20,456 nucleotides of DNA from CAZRDB01 sp964598695 (GTDB taxonomy: Bacteria; Armatimonadota; Zipacnadia; UBA1398), in contig CAZRDB010000075.1 of assembly GCA_964598695.1 (NCBI GenBank), positions 1 to 20,456 on the forward strand. Reading direction: 5' to 3'. Position 1 is the first letter of the stretch. Every line of letters begins with the position of its first letter. The notes beneath the pieces are model-generated. The model did not search any database, had not been told where the DNA came from, and was given only the letters and a program-made list of their open reading frames with translations. Below are positions 14,091-20,456 of this stretch, piece after piece. The position numbers and the translations under genes are program-made.

Positions 14091-16628
14091 ATGGTGACTG
14101 AGGTGCCAACCGTGCGGAGTGCCCGCGGTTTCGTCGGTCTTGTACTCGTGGTGATCTCCTCGACGGCTCTGCTTGTCGCCGCCGGCACGGGCGCCGTCTC
14201 GCTGGGGCTGCAGTACCGCGAGATGCGCGAGTCCACCTCCCGGCTGCGCGAGGAGTTCCTCACGGCGCGACGGCAGTTGCTCGAACAGGAGACCGCCCGG
14301 GCACTCCGTTACACCGAGCACCTGCGCGACGCGGCCGGAGAGACGACGCTCGAGGAACTCCGCGGACGCGTCGCGGCCGTCGCCGCCCTGGTGCGATCGG
14401 CCCAGGCCCGCGATCCCCTCGGCGACCGCACCCCGTTGCCGCCGGAGGCCGAGGCCCGCATCGCCGACGCCGTGGCGGCCTCGAGCAAGGCCGCCGAGCC
14501 CGGCGCCCTGTTCGCGCTCACCCGCGAAGGCCGTTGCGTGCTGTTCGCGGGCCGCGACGATCTCCGGGGCGTCGACCTCAGCGACGTGATGTCGGCCGAC
14601 GGCCAGTACGTCATCCGCGAGCTGCAGTACATCGCGCAGCACGAGGGAGAAGGCATCTGCAGCCTCCGATGGACTCCGCCCGGCGACGACGCGGAGGCGA
14701 CCCTCGACACCACGTTCGTCCGCAGGCTCGAGGGCCTCGGGTGGATCCTGTGCGCCGGCGCGCGCACCGCCGACATCGAGGAGGCTCTGCAGCGCCGGGC
14801 GCTCGACTACATCGACTCGGTCCGCTTCGGCACCGCCGGCTACCTCTTCGCCGGGCGCTGGGACGGAGCCGGCCTCACCGCGGCGTCCACCGAGGCCGGC
14901 CGGCGTCGGCGCGCCCGCGGCATCGGCGAGCCCTCGACCGAGGAACTGATCCGCGTGGCACAACGCGGTGGCGGCTTCATCGAGTCGAGCATCCCGCCCA
15001 CCGAGGACGAGGAGCGGGAGGCCCGCCTCCTCACCTACGTGCGCCCGATCGCCGACTGGGAGTGGTACCTCGGCGCCACGCTGTCGATCGACGACATCGA
15101 CGCCCAGGTCGCCGCGCGCGAGACCGGCCCCCGGCGCAGCATGGCCCTCAGCATGGTCGTGACTGCCTGTGCCGGGCTGGCCGTCGCGTTGATCGGACTG
15201 GCGGGCGGCGTCTGCTTCAGCCGGGCCCTGGCCCGCGAGGCCTCGGTCTTCGGCGGATGGTTCCGGCAGGCCCGGACCGCCCTCCAGGAGATCGATGTCG
15301 AGGAGCTGCACTTCCAGGAGTTCCGCGACCTCGCCGAGGACGCCAACGCGATGGTTCGGACCCGACGGCAGGCCGAGAGACGCCAGCGCGAGCTGGAAGA
15401 GGCGCTCCAGCAGAACCAGCGGCTCGAGAGCATCGGCGTCCTCGCGGGCGGGATCGCGCACGGCTTCAACAACCTGCTCGCGGCGATCCTCGGCTATGGC
15501 GAGCTGGCGCTGCGCAAGGTGCCCGAGGAGTCCGGCGCCCGGAGCGACCTGCGCAACATCCTCGTGGCCGCCGAGCGCGCCCGCGACCTCGTCCGCCAGA
15601 TCCTCTCCTTCAGCCGTCGCGCCCCGCTCGACTTCCGGCCGGTCGCGCTTCGTCCGCTGCTCGACGAGGCCGTCCGCCTGCTCCGCGCGACGATCCCCAG
15701 CTCGATCGAGATCCGCTATCGCGAGGAGGGCGAGAACCCGGTCGCCTTCGCCGACTCGGCCCAGGTCCACCAGGTGATCCTCAACCTGTGCGCCAACGCC
15801 CAACACGCGATGAAGGAGACCGGCGGCGTCCTCGAGCTGTCGCTCGAGTCGGAGCAGATCGACTCCGTTCGCGCGCGCCAGATCGGCTGCTTCGCGCCGG
15901 GGCTCTACGCCCGCCTCATCGTCCGCGATACCGGCTGCGGGATGGATCAGGGCACGATGGCCAAGGTCTTCGAGCCCTTCTTCACGACCAAGGGCCCGGG
16001 GGAGGGCACGGGCCTCGGGCTCTCCTTCAGCCATGGGGTCATCACGAGCCACGGCGGCACCATGACGGTCGAGAGCCGTGTGGGGCAGGGCACCACCTTC
16101 TGCGTCTACCTGCCGTGCGTCGAGCTGACCGAGGACCTCAACGTGGGCCCCAGCGAGGCGATCGTCCCCACGCGCGCGGTCCCGATCCTGCTCGTCGACG
16201 ACGATCCCGCCCTGCTCGACGCCTGCATCGGGATGCTGACCGTGCTCGGCCACGAGGTCGAAGCCTTCTCCGACGGCCCGCAGGCCCTGGAGCTGCTGCG
16301 CGCCGAGCCGGGCCGGTTCGAGCTGCTGATGACCGACCAGACGATGCCGCGAATGAGCGGACTGCAGCTCGCCGACCTCGCCAAGCAGGCCAACCCCGAC
16401 CTCAGGGTCCTGCTGGTCACCGGCTTCAGCCCCGAGGCCGACGCCGAGTCGGCCCGCGCCCAAGGCATCGAGGGCTTCCTGATGAAGCCCTTCACCCTGA
16501 GCCAGCTCTCGGCCCGGATCAACGAGATCCTGGCCGCGCCGACCGCGACCCTCGCGGCTCCCCCGACCGCCGCGGCCGTCGACCCTAAGCCCGAGCCCGA
16601 GGCCGAGGCTACTCCCCGATCACCTTGA
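14091..16628 (+). CDS. Double-Cache hybrid sensor histidine kinase with receiver domain
   Basis: An 845-residue inner-membrane hybrid kinase. TM1 is at about 13-36 and TM2 at about 350-378, enclosing a periplasmic sensor with two Cache-like halves (first around V-L-F-A-G-R-D to GLGWILCAGA; second around GTAGYLFAGRWD to WEWYLGATLSIDDI). A short coiled coil leads to the HisKA H-box, phosphoacceptor His457 in GGIAHGFNNLL, where family members normally read HDFNN. The ATPase domain shows the N box NLCANAQHAM, the G1 box DTGCGM, FEPFFTTKGPGEGTGLGLS and SRVGQGTTF. A receiver domain (about 698-820) starts PILLVDDDPALL, with phospho-Asp749 in MTDQTMP and the conserved Lys in FLMKPF. The C-terminus is Pro/Ala/Glu-rich. 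No response regulator gene is adjacent. The ATG at 14091 is used; GTG 14094 has better RBS spacing. Confidence 0.92.
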   Translation: MVTEVPTVRSARGFVGLVLVVISSTALLVAAGTGAVSLGLQYREMRESTSRLREEFLTARRQLLEQETARALRYTEHLRDAAGETTLEELRGRVAAVAALVRSAQARDPLGDRTPLPPEAEARIADAVAASSKAAEPGALFALTREGRCVLFAGRDDLRGVDLSDVMSADGQYVIRELQYIAQHEGEGICSLRWTPPGDDAEATLDTTFVRRLEGLGWILCAGARTADIEEALQRRALDYIDSVRFGTAGYLFAGRWDGAGLTAASTEAGRRRRARGIGEPSTEELIRVAQRGGGFIESSIPPTEDEEREARLLTYVRPIADWEWYLGATLSIDDIDAQVAARETGPRRSMALSMVVTACAGLAVALIGLAGGVCFSRALAREASVFGGWFRQARTALQEIDVEELHFQEFRDLAEDANAMVRTRRQAERRQRELEEALQQNQRLESIGVLAGGIAHGFNNLLAAILGYGELALRKVPEESGARSDLRNILVAAERARDLVRQILSFSRRAPLDFRPVALRPLLDEAVRLLRATIPSSIEIRYREEGENPVAFADSAQVHQVILNLCANAQHAMKETGGVLELSLESEQIDSVRARQIGCFAPGLYARLIVRDTGCGMDQGTMAKVFEPFFTTKGPGEGTGLGLSFSHGVITSHGGTMTVESRVGQGTTFCVYLPCVELTEDLNVGPSEAIVPTRAVPILLVDDDPALLDACIGMLTVLGHEVEAFSDGPQALELLRAEPGRFELLMTDQTMPRMSGLQLADLAKQANPDLRVLLVTGFSPEADAESARAQGIEGFLMKPFTLSQLSARINEILAAPTATLAAPPTAAAVDPKPEPEAEATPRSP

Positions 16629-17031
16629 CGAGCACGCGCTTCGGACGGCCGCCGTCGAACTCGCCGTAGAAGATCTGCTCCCACGGGCCGAAATCCAGCC
16701 GGCCCTTCGTTACCGCCACGACCACCTCGCGACCCATCACCTGGCGCTTGAGGTGCGCGTCGCCGTTGTCCTCGCCCGTCCGGTTGTGGCGGTAGCGCTC
16801 GGGGCTGGGGTCGAACGGCGCGAGATCCTCCAGCCAGACGCGGTAGTCCTGGTGCAGCCCGGGCTCATCGTCGTTGATGAACACCGAGGCCGTGATGTGC
16901 ATGGCGTTGATGAGCACGAGGCCCTCCTGCACCCCGCTCTCGCCGACGATCGCCTCCACCTCGTCGGTGATGTTCACGAAGCCGAAGCGCTGCGGCACGT
17001 TCATCGTCAGATGGCGCGTGGTCGACCTCAC
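16609..17031 (-). CDS. YjbQ / UPF0047 family protein
   Basis: A 140-residue protein of the YjbQ (UPF0047) family, annotated as secondary thiamine-phosphate synthase on the basis of weak activity; its physiological role is unsettled. Family blocks are clear: GLVLINAMHITASVFIND (about 37-54), YRHN..GEDNGDAHLKRQVMG, VTKGRLDFGPWEQIFYGEFD and RVLVKVIGE at the end. The conserved His residues of NAMH and DAHL form the usual active-site cleft. The length is typical. The GTG at 17031 is chosen because GGAGAGGAG lies 7 nt upstream; the in-frame ATG ten codons further in would cut the first beta strand. The last 20 nt overlap the end of the convergent histidine kinase gene. Confidence 0.93.
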   Translation of the reverse strand: MRSTTRHLTMNVPQRFGFVNITDEVEAIVGESGVQEGLVLINAMHITASVFINDDEPGLHQDYRVWLEDLAPFDPSPERYRHNRTGEDNGDAHLKRQVMGREVVVAVTKGRLDFGPWEQIFYGEFDGGRPKRVLVKVIGE

Positions 17032-17038
17032 GTGGCAA

Positions 17039-17047
17039 CTCCTCTCC
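17039..17047 (-). promoter_or_regulatory. Ribosome binding site of the YjbQ-like gene
   Basis: GGAGAGGAG on the reverse strand, 7 nt before the GTG at 17031. It settles the GTG start. Confidence 0.7.
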
Positions 17048-17204
17048 GCTCCCTCTCTCGGCTTCGAGCCGGTGCCGCGAAGCCCTTCAGGCGGCGCCCC
17101 GGGCCGCGGCGCGGTCCTTCCGCGCCGCTGGTGCGCGCGATGCCCGACGTCGTCTCTGCACTTTTCGGCGATTTGCCGCCTTACACCATGGAGGTGGCCG
17201 ACCG

Positions 17205-18731
17205 ATGGCAGACGAGTTCCGCGTGCTTCCCCCCGGGTGGCTTGCCGGCTACACCGGACTACCCGCCGGATTCTGGACCCGCTCCGGCGCGCGACTGCGA
17301 GACCTGTGCCCCGAGATCGACCGAATCGTCACCGAGCGCGCGACATTCTGGAATGCCGCCGAGGCCCTGGCCCTCGAGCGGGCGCAGTTCGAGCAGGACG
17401 CCCTGGGCGCCTTCGCCGGCGCGCGAGCCGCTTACGGGTGCCTCGGCGCCCCGCCCCGCGGCGTCGTCGCGAACCTCGAGGACGATGGAGTCCGTGTGGA
17501 GCGCGCCGAGCCCTGGGAGTTGTGGGCGCTCCGCTGGCTGTGCGGCGCCGACAAGCCGCGCTCCTCGCGGCCGGGCGACCGCGGCGAGCGGGCGGACGGC
17601 TGGTTCGGGATCCGCGGCCAGATCGATGGGCTCTATGCCCGGTTCGTCGGCGGCGTCTACCGCGGCCGGGGTCTCAGCCCCGAGCGGCTCCAGGCTCTCG
17701 GCCGAGCCTTGCCCCGCGACCTGCGGGGGCTCGTCGCGTCCGAGGCCTGCGGCTTCGCGCCCGGCCGCCCCGTGCGCCGCGGGGGGCGCGAGTGGATCCC
17801 CGCGACCCGGGGCGACGCCGACCTGCTCCGCTACTCCGTCGGGGGCCACGAGCGCCATGCCGCGATCGTCGCGCGCTACTTTGCGGAGGACCCGGCCGCC
17901 CCCCGGGAGCATGCACCAGAGACGCCCTCCGCGCCCGCGGGACGAGGCGCCGTGATCGTCCTCGACGCGGGCCATCCGCTCCCCGCCGGCGGCGCGCACG
18001 GGGTCGGGGGCAACGAGGCCCGGCTCAACGGCCGGATCCGCGACGCGCTCGCGCCGCTGCTGATGGCGGCGGGTCACACCGTGCTCCTCGCGCCGCGCAC
18101 CAACGAGGTCGGCACGATCGGCGCCTGGTCGGCGGCCCGTCGGCCCGACGTCTTCCTGAGCATCCACCACAACGCCGCGGCCGATGGCGCCGCGCGCGGG
18201 GCCGAGTGCTACTGCGCCGGCATCGACTACGGGGGGGCGCCCGACTGCGCCCCGAAGGGCAGGGCGCTCGCTACGGCCGTCGTCGCCGCGGTGATGGCCG
18301 AGTTCGGGATCCCCGCCCACGGGGCCGCTGTGCGCGACCGCTGGATCGACCCGAACACCGGGCGCTACGGTCGCCTCGGGGTTCTGCGCGGAGGAGACAA
18401 CTGGGCCGTCTCCGGCGCTGCCTGCCTGATCGAGATGATGTTCGTCTCGAGCCCGAAGGACGCGGAGCACCTGGCCGCCCCGGACTACCCCGGCCGCGCG
18501 GCGGCCGCGCTCTTCCGCGGCATCCAGGCGTACCTCGGCGAGGGCCAGGGCCTCCCGCCGGCCCCCGAGCCCGTGCGGGACGATCCCGACGTCGCCGAGT
18601 ACCGGGCGCTCGTGCGCGCGCTCCAGACCTTCCTCCGGGAGCACGGCCACGACCCGGGCCCCGTCGACGGACTGCTCGGGCCGCGCACCGCGCGCGCCGC
18701 CGAGGACTACCAGGAGCAGGCCGAGGCGTAG
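17205..18731 (+). CDS. N-acetylmuramoyl-L-alanine amidase (amidase_3) with unknown N-terminal half and peptidoglycan-binding tail
   Basis: A 508-residue protein. Residues about 250-450 are a zinc amidase_3 domain: H257 in DAGH, E271 in NEARLN, H321 in SIHHNA and the catalytic-side E410 in CLIEMMF, in canonical order. It should cleave the bond between MurNAc and the stem peptide. The C-terminus (about 463-505) is a PG_binding_1-like module (ALQTFLREHG, VDGLLGPRTARA). Residues 1-235 match nothing I recognise; they hold a basic/aromatic stretch with G-I-R-G-Q-I-D-G-L-Y-A-R-F-V-G-G, and several Trp. There is no signal peptide or membrane segment, so it is either cytoplasmic (recycling) or released like an endolysin. 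The ATG at 17205 is preceded by GGAGG at 17190-17194. No phage genes adjoin it. Confidence 0.85.
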   Translation: MADEFRVLPPGWLAGYTGLPAGFWTRSGARLRDLCPEIDRIVTERATFWNAAEALALERAQFEQDALGAFAGARAAYGCLGAPPRGVVANLEDDGVRVERAEPWELWALRWLCGADKPRSSRPGDRGERADGWFGIRGQIDGLYARFVGGVYRGRGLSPERLQALGRALPRDLRGLVASEACGFAPGRPVRRGGREWIPATRGDADLLRYSVGGHERHAAIVARYFAEDPAAPREHAPETPSAPAGRGAVIVLDAGHPLPAGGAHGVGGNEARLNGRIRDALAPLLMAAGHTVLLAPRTNEVGTIGAWSAARRPDVFLSIHHNAAADGAARGAECYCAGIDYGGAPDCAPKGRALATAVVAAVMAEFGIPAHGAAVRDRWIDPNTGRYGRLGVLRGGDNWAVSGAACLIEMMFVSSPKDAEHLAAPDYPGRAAAALFRGIQAYLGEGQGLPPAPEPVRDDPDVAEYRALVRALQTFLREHGHDPGPVDGLLGPRTARAAEDYQEQAEA

Positions 18732-18811
18732 CGGCCGGGCGGGGCAGAGGAGTCGCCGCACGCGGCGCGGAACTCGGCCTGGGTGGACGGTTCGTGGAGA
18801 AGGTGCTGCGC

Positions 18812-19777
18812 GTGCCGAACGATGTCGTACTGGTAACCGGCTGCGCCGGCTTCATCGGGTCCCACGTGACCGAGACCCTGCTCGCCGACGGCAACACCGT
18901 CGTCGGACTCGACGACTTCTCCGACGCCTACGACCCGGCGCTCAAGCGCGCGAACATCGCGCCGATGCTCGGCCACCCCGGCTTCCGTCTGTACGAGGTG
19001 GACATCCGGGATGCCGCAGGCGTCGAGCGCGCACTGGGCGAGACGCGGCCGGAGCGGGCGCTGCTGCTCGCGGCCCGCGCCGGGGTCCGCGCCTCGCTCG
19101 AGACGCCGGGGCTCTTCGCCGAGGTCAACGTCTGCGGCCACCAGACGCTGCTCTCCGCGCTCGCGCGCAACGGCGTGGCCTCGATCGTCTGGGCCTCCAG
19201 CTCGTCGGTCTACGGCCTGAGCGAGGATGTCCCGTTCCACGAGGAGCAGCCGACGCTCACGCCCGCCTCGCCCTACGCCGCGACCAAGATCGCGGGCGAG
19301 GCCCTCTCCCACGCCTTCCACCGCGCGACGGGGATCCCGATCTCGTGCCTGCGCTTCTTCACCGTCTACGGCCCGCGGCAGAGGCCCGACATGGCCATCC
19401 GGATCTTCAGCGAGCGGATCCTCGAGGGCAAGCCCGTCGCGATGTTCGGCGACGGCTCGTCGTTCCGCGACTACACCTTCGTTGCCGACACCGTGAAGGG
19501 GATCCTGAGCGCGCTGGCCCACCCGCGCGGCTTCCAGGCCTACAACCTCGGCTGCGGCCGTCCCGTCGAGCTTCGGCGGGTGATCGAACTGGTCGGCGAG
19601 GCCTGCGGGCGCCTCGCGGTCATCGAGCGCCTCCCCGACCAGCCCGGCGATGTCGAGGGGACCTTCGCCGATATCACCAAGGCCCGCGAACACCTCGGCT
19701 ACGAGCCGACCACGCCGATCGAGGAGGGCATCCCGGTCTTCGTGGAGTGGCTCAGGGCGCGGCTCGGAGCCGGATAG
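18812..19777 (+). CDS. NAD-dependent sugar-nucleotide epimerase, UDP-glucuronate 4-epimerase-like
   Basis: A 321-residue extended SDR enzyme. The Rossmann motif VLVTGCAGFIGSH begins at residue 6, and the catalytic set is S/T in SSSSVYG plus Y-A-A-T-K. The block FFTVYGPRQRPDMA and the later F-R-D-Y-T-F-V-A-D resemble bacterial UDP-glucuronate 4-epimerases, though GalE-like or dTDP-glucose dehydratase relatives share parts. It should interconvert UDP-sugars for surface polysaccharide. It is slightly shorter than usual (about 335-350). The start is uncertain: GTG 18812 is preferred, as GGAGAAGG at 18796-18803 sits 8 nt upstream, while GTG 18803 and GTG 18794 are in frame too. It follows the amidase gene by 80 nt on the same strand. 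Confidence 0.9.
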   Translation: MPNDVVLVTGCAGFIGSHVTETLLADGNTVVGLDDFSDAYDPALKRANIAPMLGHPGFRLYEVDIRDAAGVERALGETRPERALLLAARAGVRASLETPGLFAEVNVCGHQTLLSALARNGVASIVWASSSSVYGLSEDVPFHEEQPTLTPASPYAATKIAGEALSHAFHRATGIPISCLRFFTVYGPRQRPDMAIRIFSERILEGKPVAMFGDGSSFRDYTFVADTVKGILSALAHPRGFQAYNLGCGRPVELRRVIELVGEACGRLAVIERLPDQPGDVEGTFADITKAREHLGYEPTTPIEEGIPVFVEWLRARLGAG

Positions 19778-19813
19778 GCGCCCGTCCGAGGCCGCCGCGC
19801 AGGACCGGGCGCC
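19777..19813 (+). terminator. Possible hairpin after the epimerase gene
   Basis: Perfect 8-bp arms GGCGCCCG (19777-19784) and CGGGCGCC (19806-19813), extended by TCC/GGA after a one-base bulge, start at the last base of the epimerase stop codon. No T-run follows, so termination is uncertain in this GC-rich context. Confidence 0.3.
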
Positions 19814-19878
19814 GCTCGCCCCGAAATGGCACGACAGCGGCCCGGTGTCCGGCAGGCCGCGCGTGAGAGGAGACCGAG

Positions 19879-20238
19879 ATGGCGGATCTGGGACAGGCGG
19901 TTCGGTTCGTGCGCGTGGTCCGCACCCCGAGTTCCGAGCGGTACCACCTCATCGGGCCCGACGGCGAACGGCTGGGGCTGCTTGACCTCCACTACGCCGG
20001 CGTCCAGGGCGGCGACTACGTACACGGCACGCTGGTCTTCCTCGAGGAGCTGGAGGAGGAGGAGGAGCACGAGCTCGTCGAGCTGGTCAACGTCGAGATC
20101 GTCGACGGCCACGCGCCCGAGCTGCTGCGGGAGGACTTCACCCTCGAGGTGATCCAGGGCAAGCTCATCTCGGCCTACACGGACTCGGAAGACTACGGCG
20201 CCGAGGAGACCGAGCCCTTCGGGCCCGAGGAGTTCTAG
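19879..20238 (+). CDS. Small acidic hypothetical protein
   Basis: A 119-residue protein of unknown function. It is strongly acidic, with a Glu run E-E-L-E-E-E-E-E-H-E-L near residues 55-65 and an acidic tail ending PFGPEEF. The first half reads like a compact beta-rich domain (VRFVRVVRT, RYHLIGPDGERLGLLDLHY, YVHGTLVFLEEL). There is no signal peptide, membrane segment or cysteine. The ATG at 19879 has AGGAG at 19868-19872, 6 nt upstream, so translation is credible. It lies about 100 nt after the epimerase gene on the same strand. I do not recognise the family. Confidence 0.7.
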   Translation: MADLGQAVRFVRVVRTPSSERYHLIGPDGERLGLLDLHYAGVQGGDYVHGTLVFLEELEEEEEHELVELVNVEIVDGHAPELLREDFTLEVIQGKLISAYTDSEDYGAEETEPFGPEEF

Positions 20239-20245
20239 CGGCGGC

Positions 20246-20432
20246 GTGAACCTCGCACCGAACACGAGCGCGCCCCACGCCTCCTTCGACGCCTTCATCG
20301 GGATCGACTACAGCGGTGCCCGAACCTGCGATTCCCCCCTCGCAGGGATCGAGGTCTATCGGCGCGCCACCGCTTGACCCCGACGAGAGCCGACGCGCCC
20401 TCCTGGAGGGCTGGATCCTGGGGATCGCCTGA
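20246..20432 (+). pseudogene. Internally deleted DUF429-like remnant
   Basis: GTG 20246 opens a 43-codon frame (stop at 20375-20377) that contains FIGIDYSGARTCDSPLAGIEVY, very like the N-terminus of DUF429-type proteins, whose RNase H-like fold begins with G-I-D. From 20361 the next frame reads GAPPLDPDESRRALLEGWIL and ends with TGA at 20430-20432. The E-G-W-I-L-G ending resembles the C-terminus of the same family, normally some 200 or more residues away. The two ends thus seem joined in different frames, as expected after an internal deletion, or after a misassembly near the contig end. The gene call rests on my memory of the family. Confidence 0.4.
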
Positions 20433-20456
20433 CCGCGGCCCGTACAGCACAACGCC

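Noticed and set aside
13527..16463. Long reverse-strand open frame opposite the histidine kinase
   Set aside because: Its composition is a mirror of the kinase codons (Gly/Ala/Val/Arg/Glu), with no motif. The forward kinase is unambiguous.
17205..18731. Prophage remnant around the endolysin-like amidase
   Set aside because: No holin, structural, integrase or attachment-site sequences are seen, and the neighbours are ordinary chromosomal genes.
16874..18811. Upstream extension of the epimerase reading frame through the amidase gene
   Set aside because: The extension is Arg/Pro-rich and overlaps the amidase in another frame. Domain homology and an RBS support a start near 18812.

Overview
The window is a very GC-rich bacterial segment (roughly 70% G+C by eye, with strong G/C preference at third codon positions). 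It is tightly packed and is interrupted by one scaffold gap of ten Ns at 3313-3322, so it is probably a draft or metagenome assembly. The gene content points to a Gram-negative-type bacterium: an exported DUF2092-TlpA fusion, an exported multidomain GH51 enzyme, an HDOD-GAF-GGDEF protein and a Cache hybrid histidine kinase. I would guess Planctomycetota or a neighbouring candidate phylum such as Hydrogenedentota or Sumerlaeota, but no marker gene is present and this is an inference from flavour only.

Left part (1-4610): the 3' part of a Cof-type HAD phosphatase, then a membrane-anchored GH3/NagZ-like protein whose catalytic residues look substituted. A strong hairpin separates it from a convergent DUF2092-TlpA thioredoxin-like protein. 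A gene-free stretch of about 470 nt holds the scaffold gap and an anomalous AT-rich, homopolymer-rich patch. It is followed by a CDF zinc-type efflux protein with an unusual ladder of cysteines near its C-terminus.

Middle (4607-9513): a PseG/SpsG-like protein lacking the usual catalytic His (reverse strand; its stop codon overlaps that of the CDF gene), an HDOD-GAF-GGDEF signalling protein started by TTG, and a YifB/ComM-type AAA+ ATPase on the reverse strand.

Right part (9770-20456): a two-gene reverse-strand unit encoding a GH51-type arabinofuranosidase with duplicated C-terminal lectin-like modules, coupled by a TGATG overlap to a VanX-type D-Ala-D-Ala dipeptidase. Next come a double-Cache hybrid histidine kinase, a YjbQ/UPF0047 protein, an amidase_3 peptidoglycan hydrolase with an unrecognised N-terminal half and no signal peptide, a UDP-glucuronate-4-epimerase-like SDR enzyme, and a small acidic hypothetical protein. 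At the edge lies what looks like an internally deleted DUF429-like gene.

The genes do not form one obvious pathway. The recurring themes are the cell envelope and glycans (GH3-like, VanX-like, amidase, PseG-like, epimerase, GH51) and signal transduction (c-di-GMP synthase, hybrid kinase). Many gene pairs are convergent with overlapping or nearly touching ends. No tRNA, rRNA, CRISPR, IS element or phage module was seen. The most interesting points are two glycan-enzyme homologues with substituted catalytic residues (GH3-like and PseG-like), the CDF cysteine ladder, the coupled GH51-VanX pair and the amidase's unknown N-terminal half.
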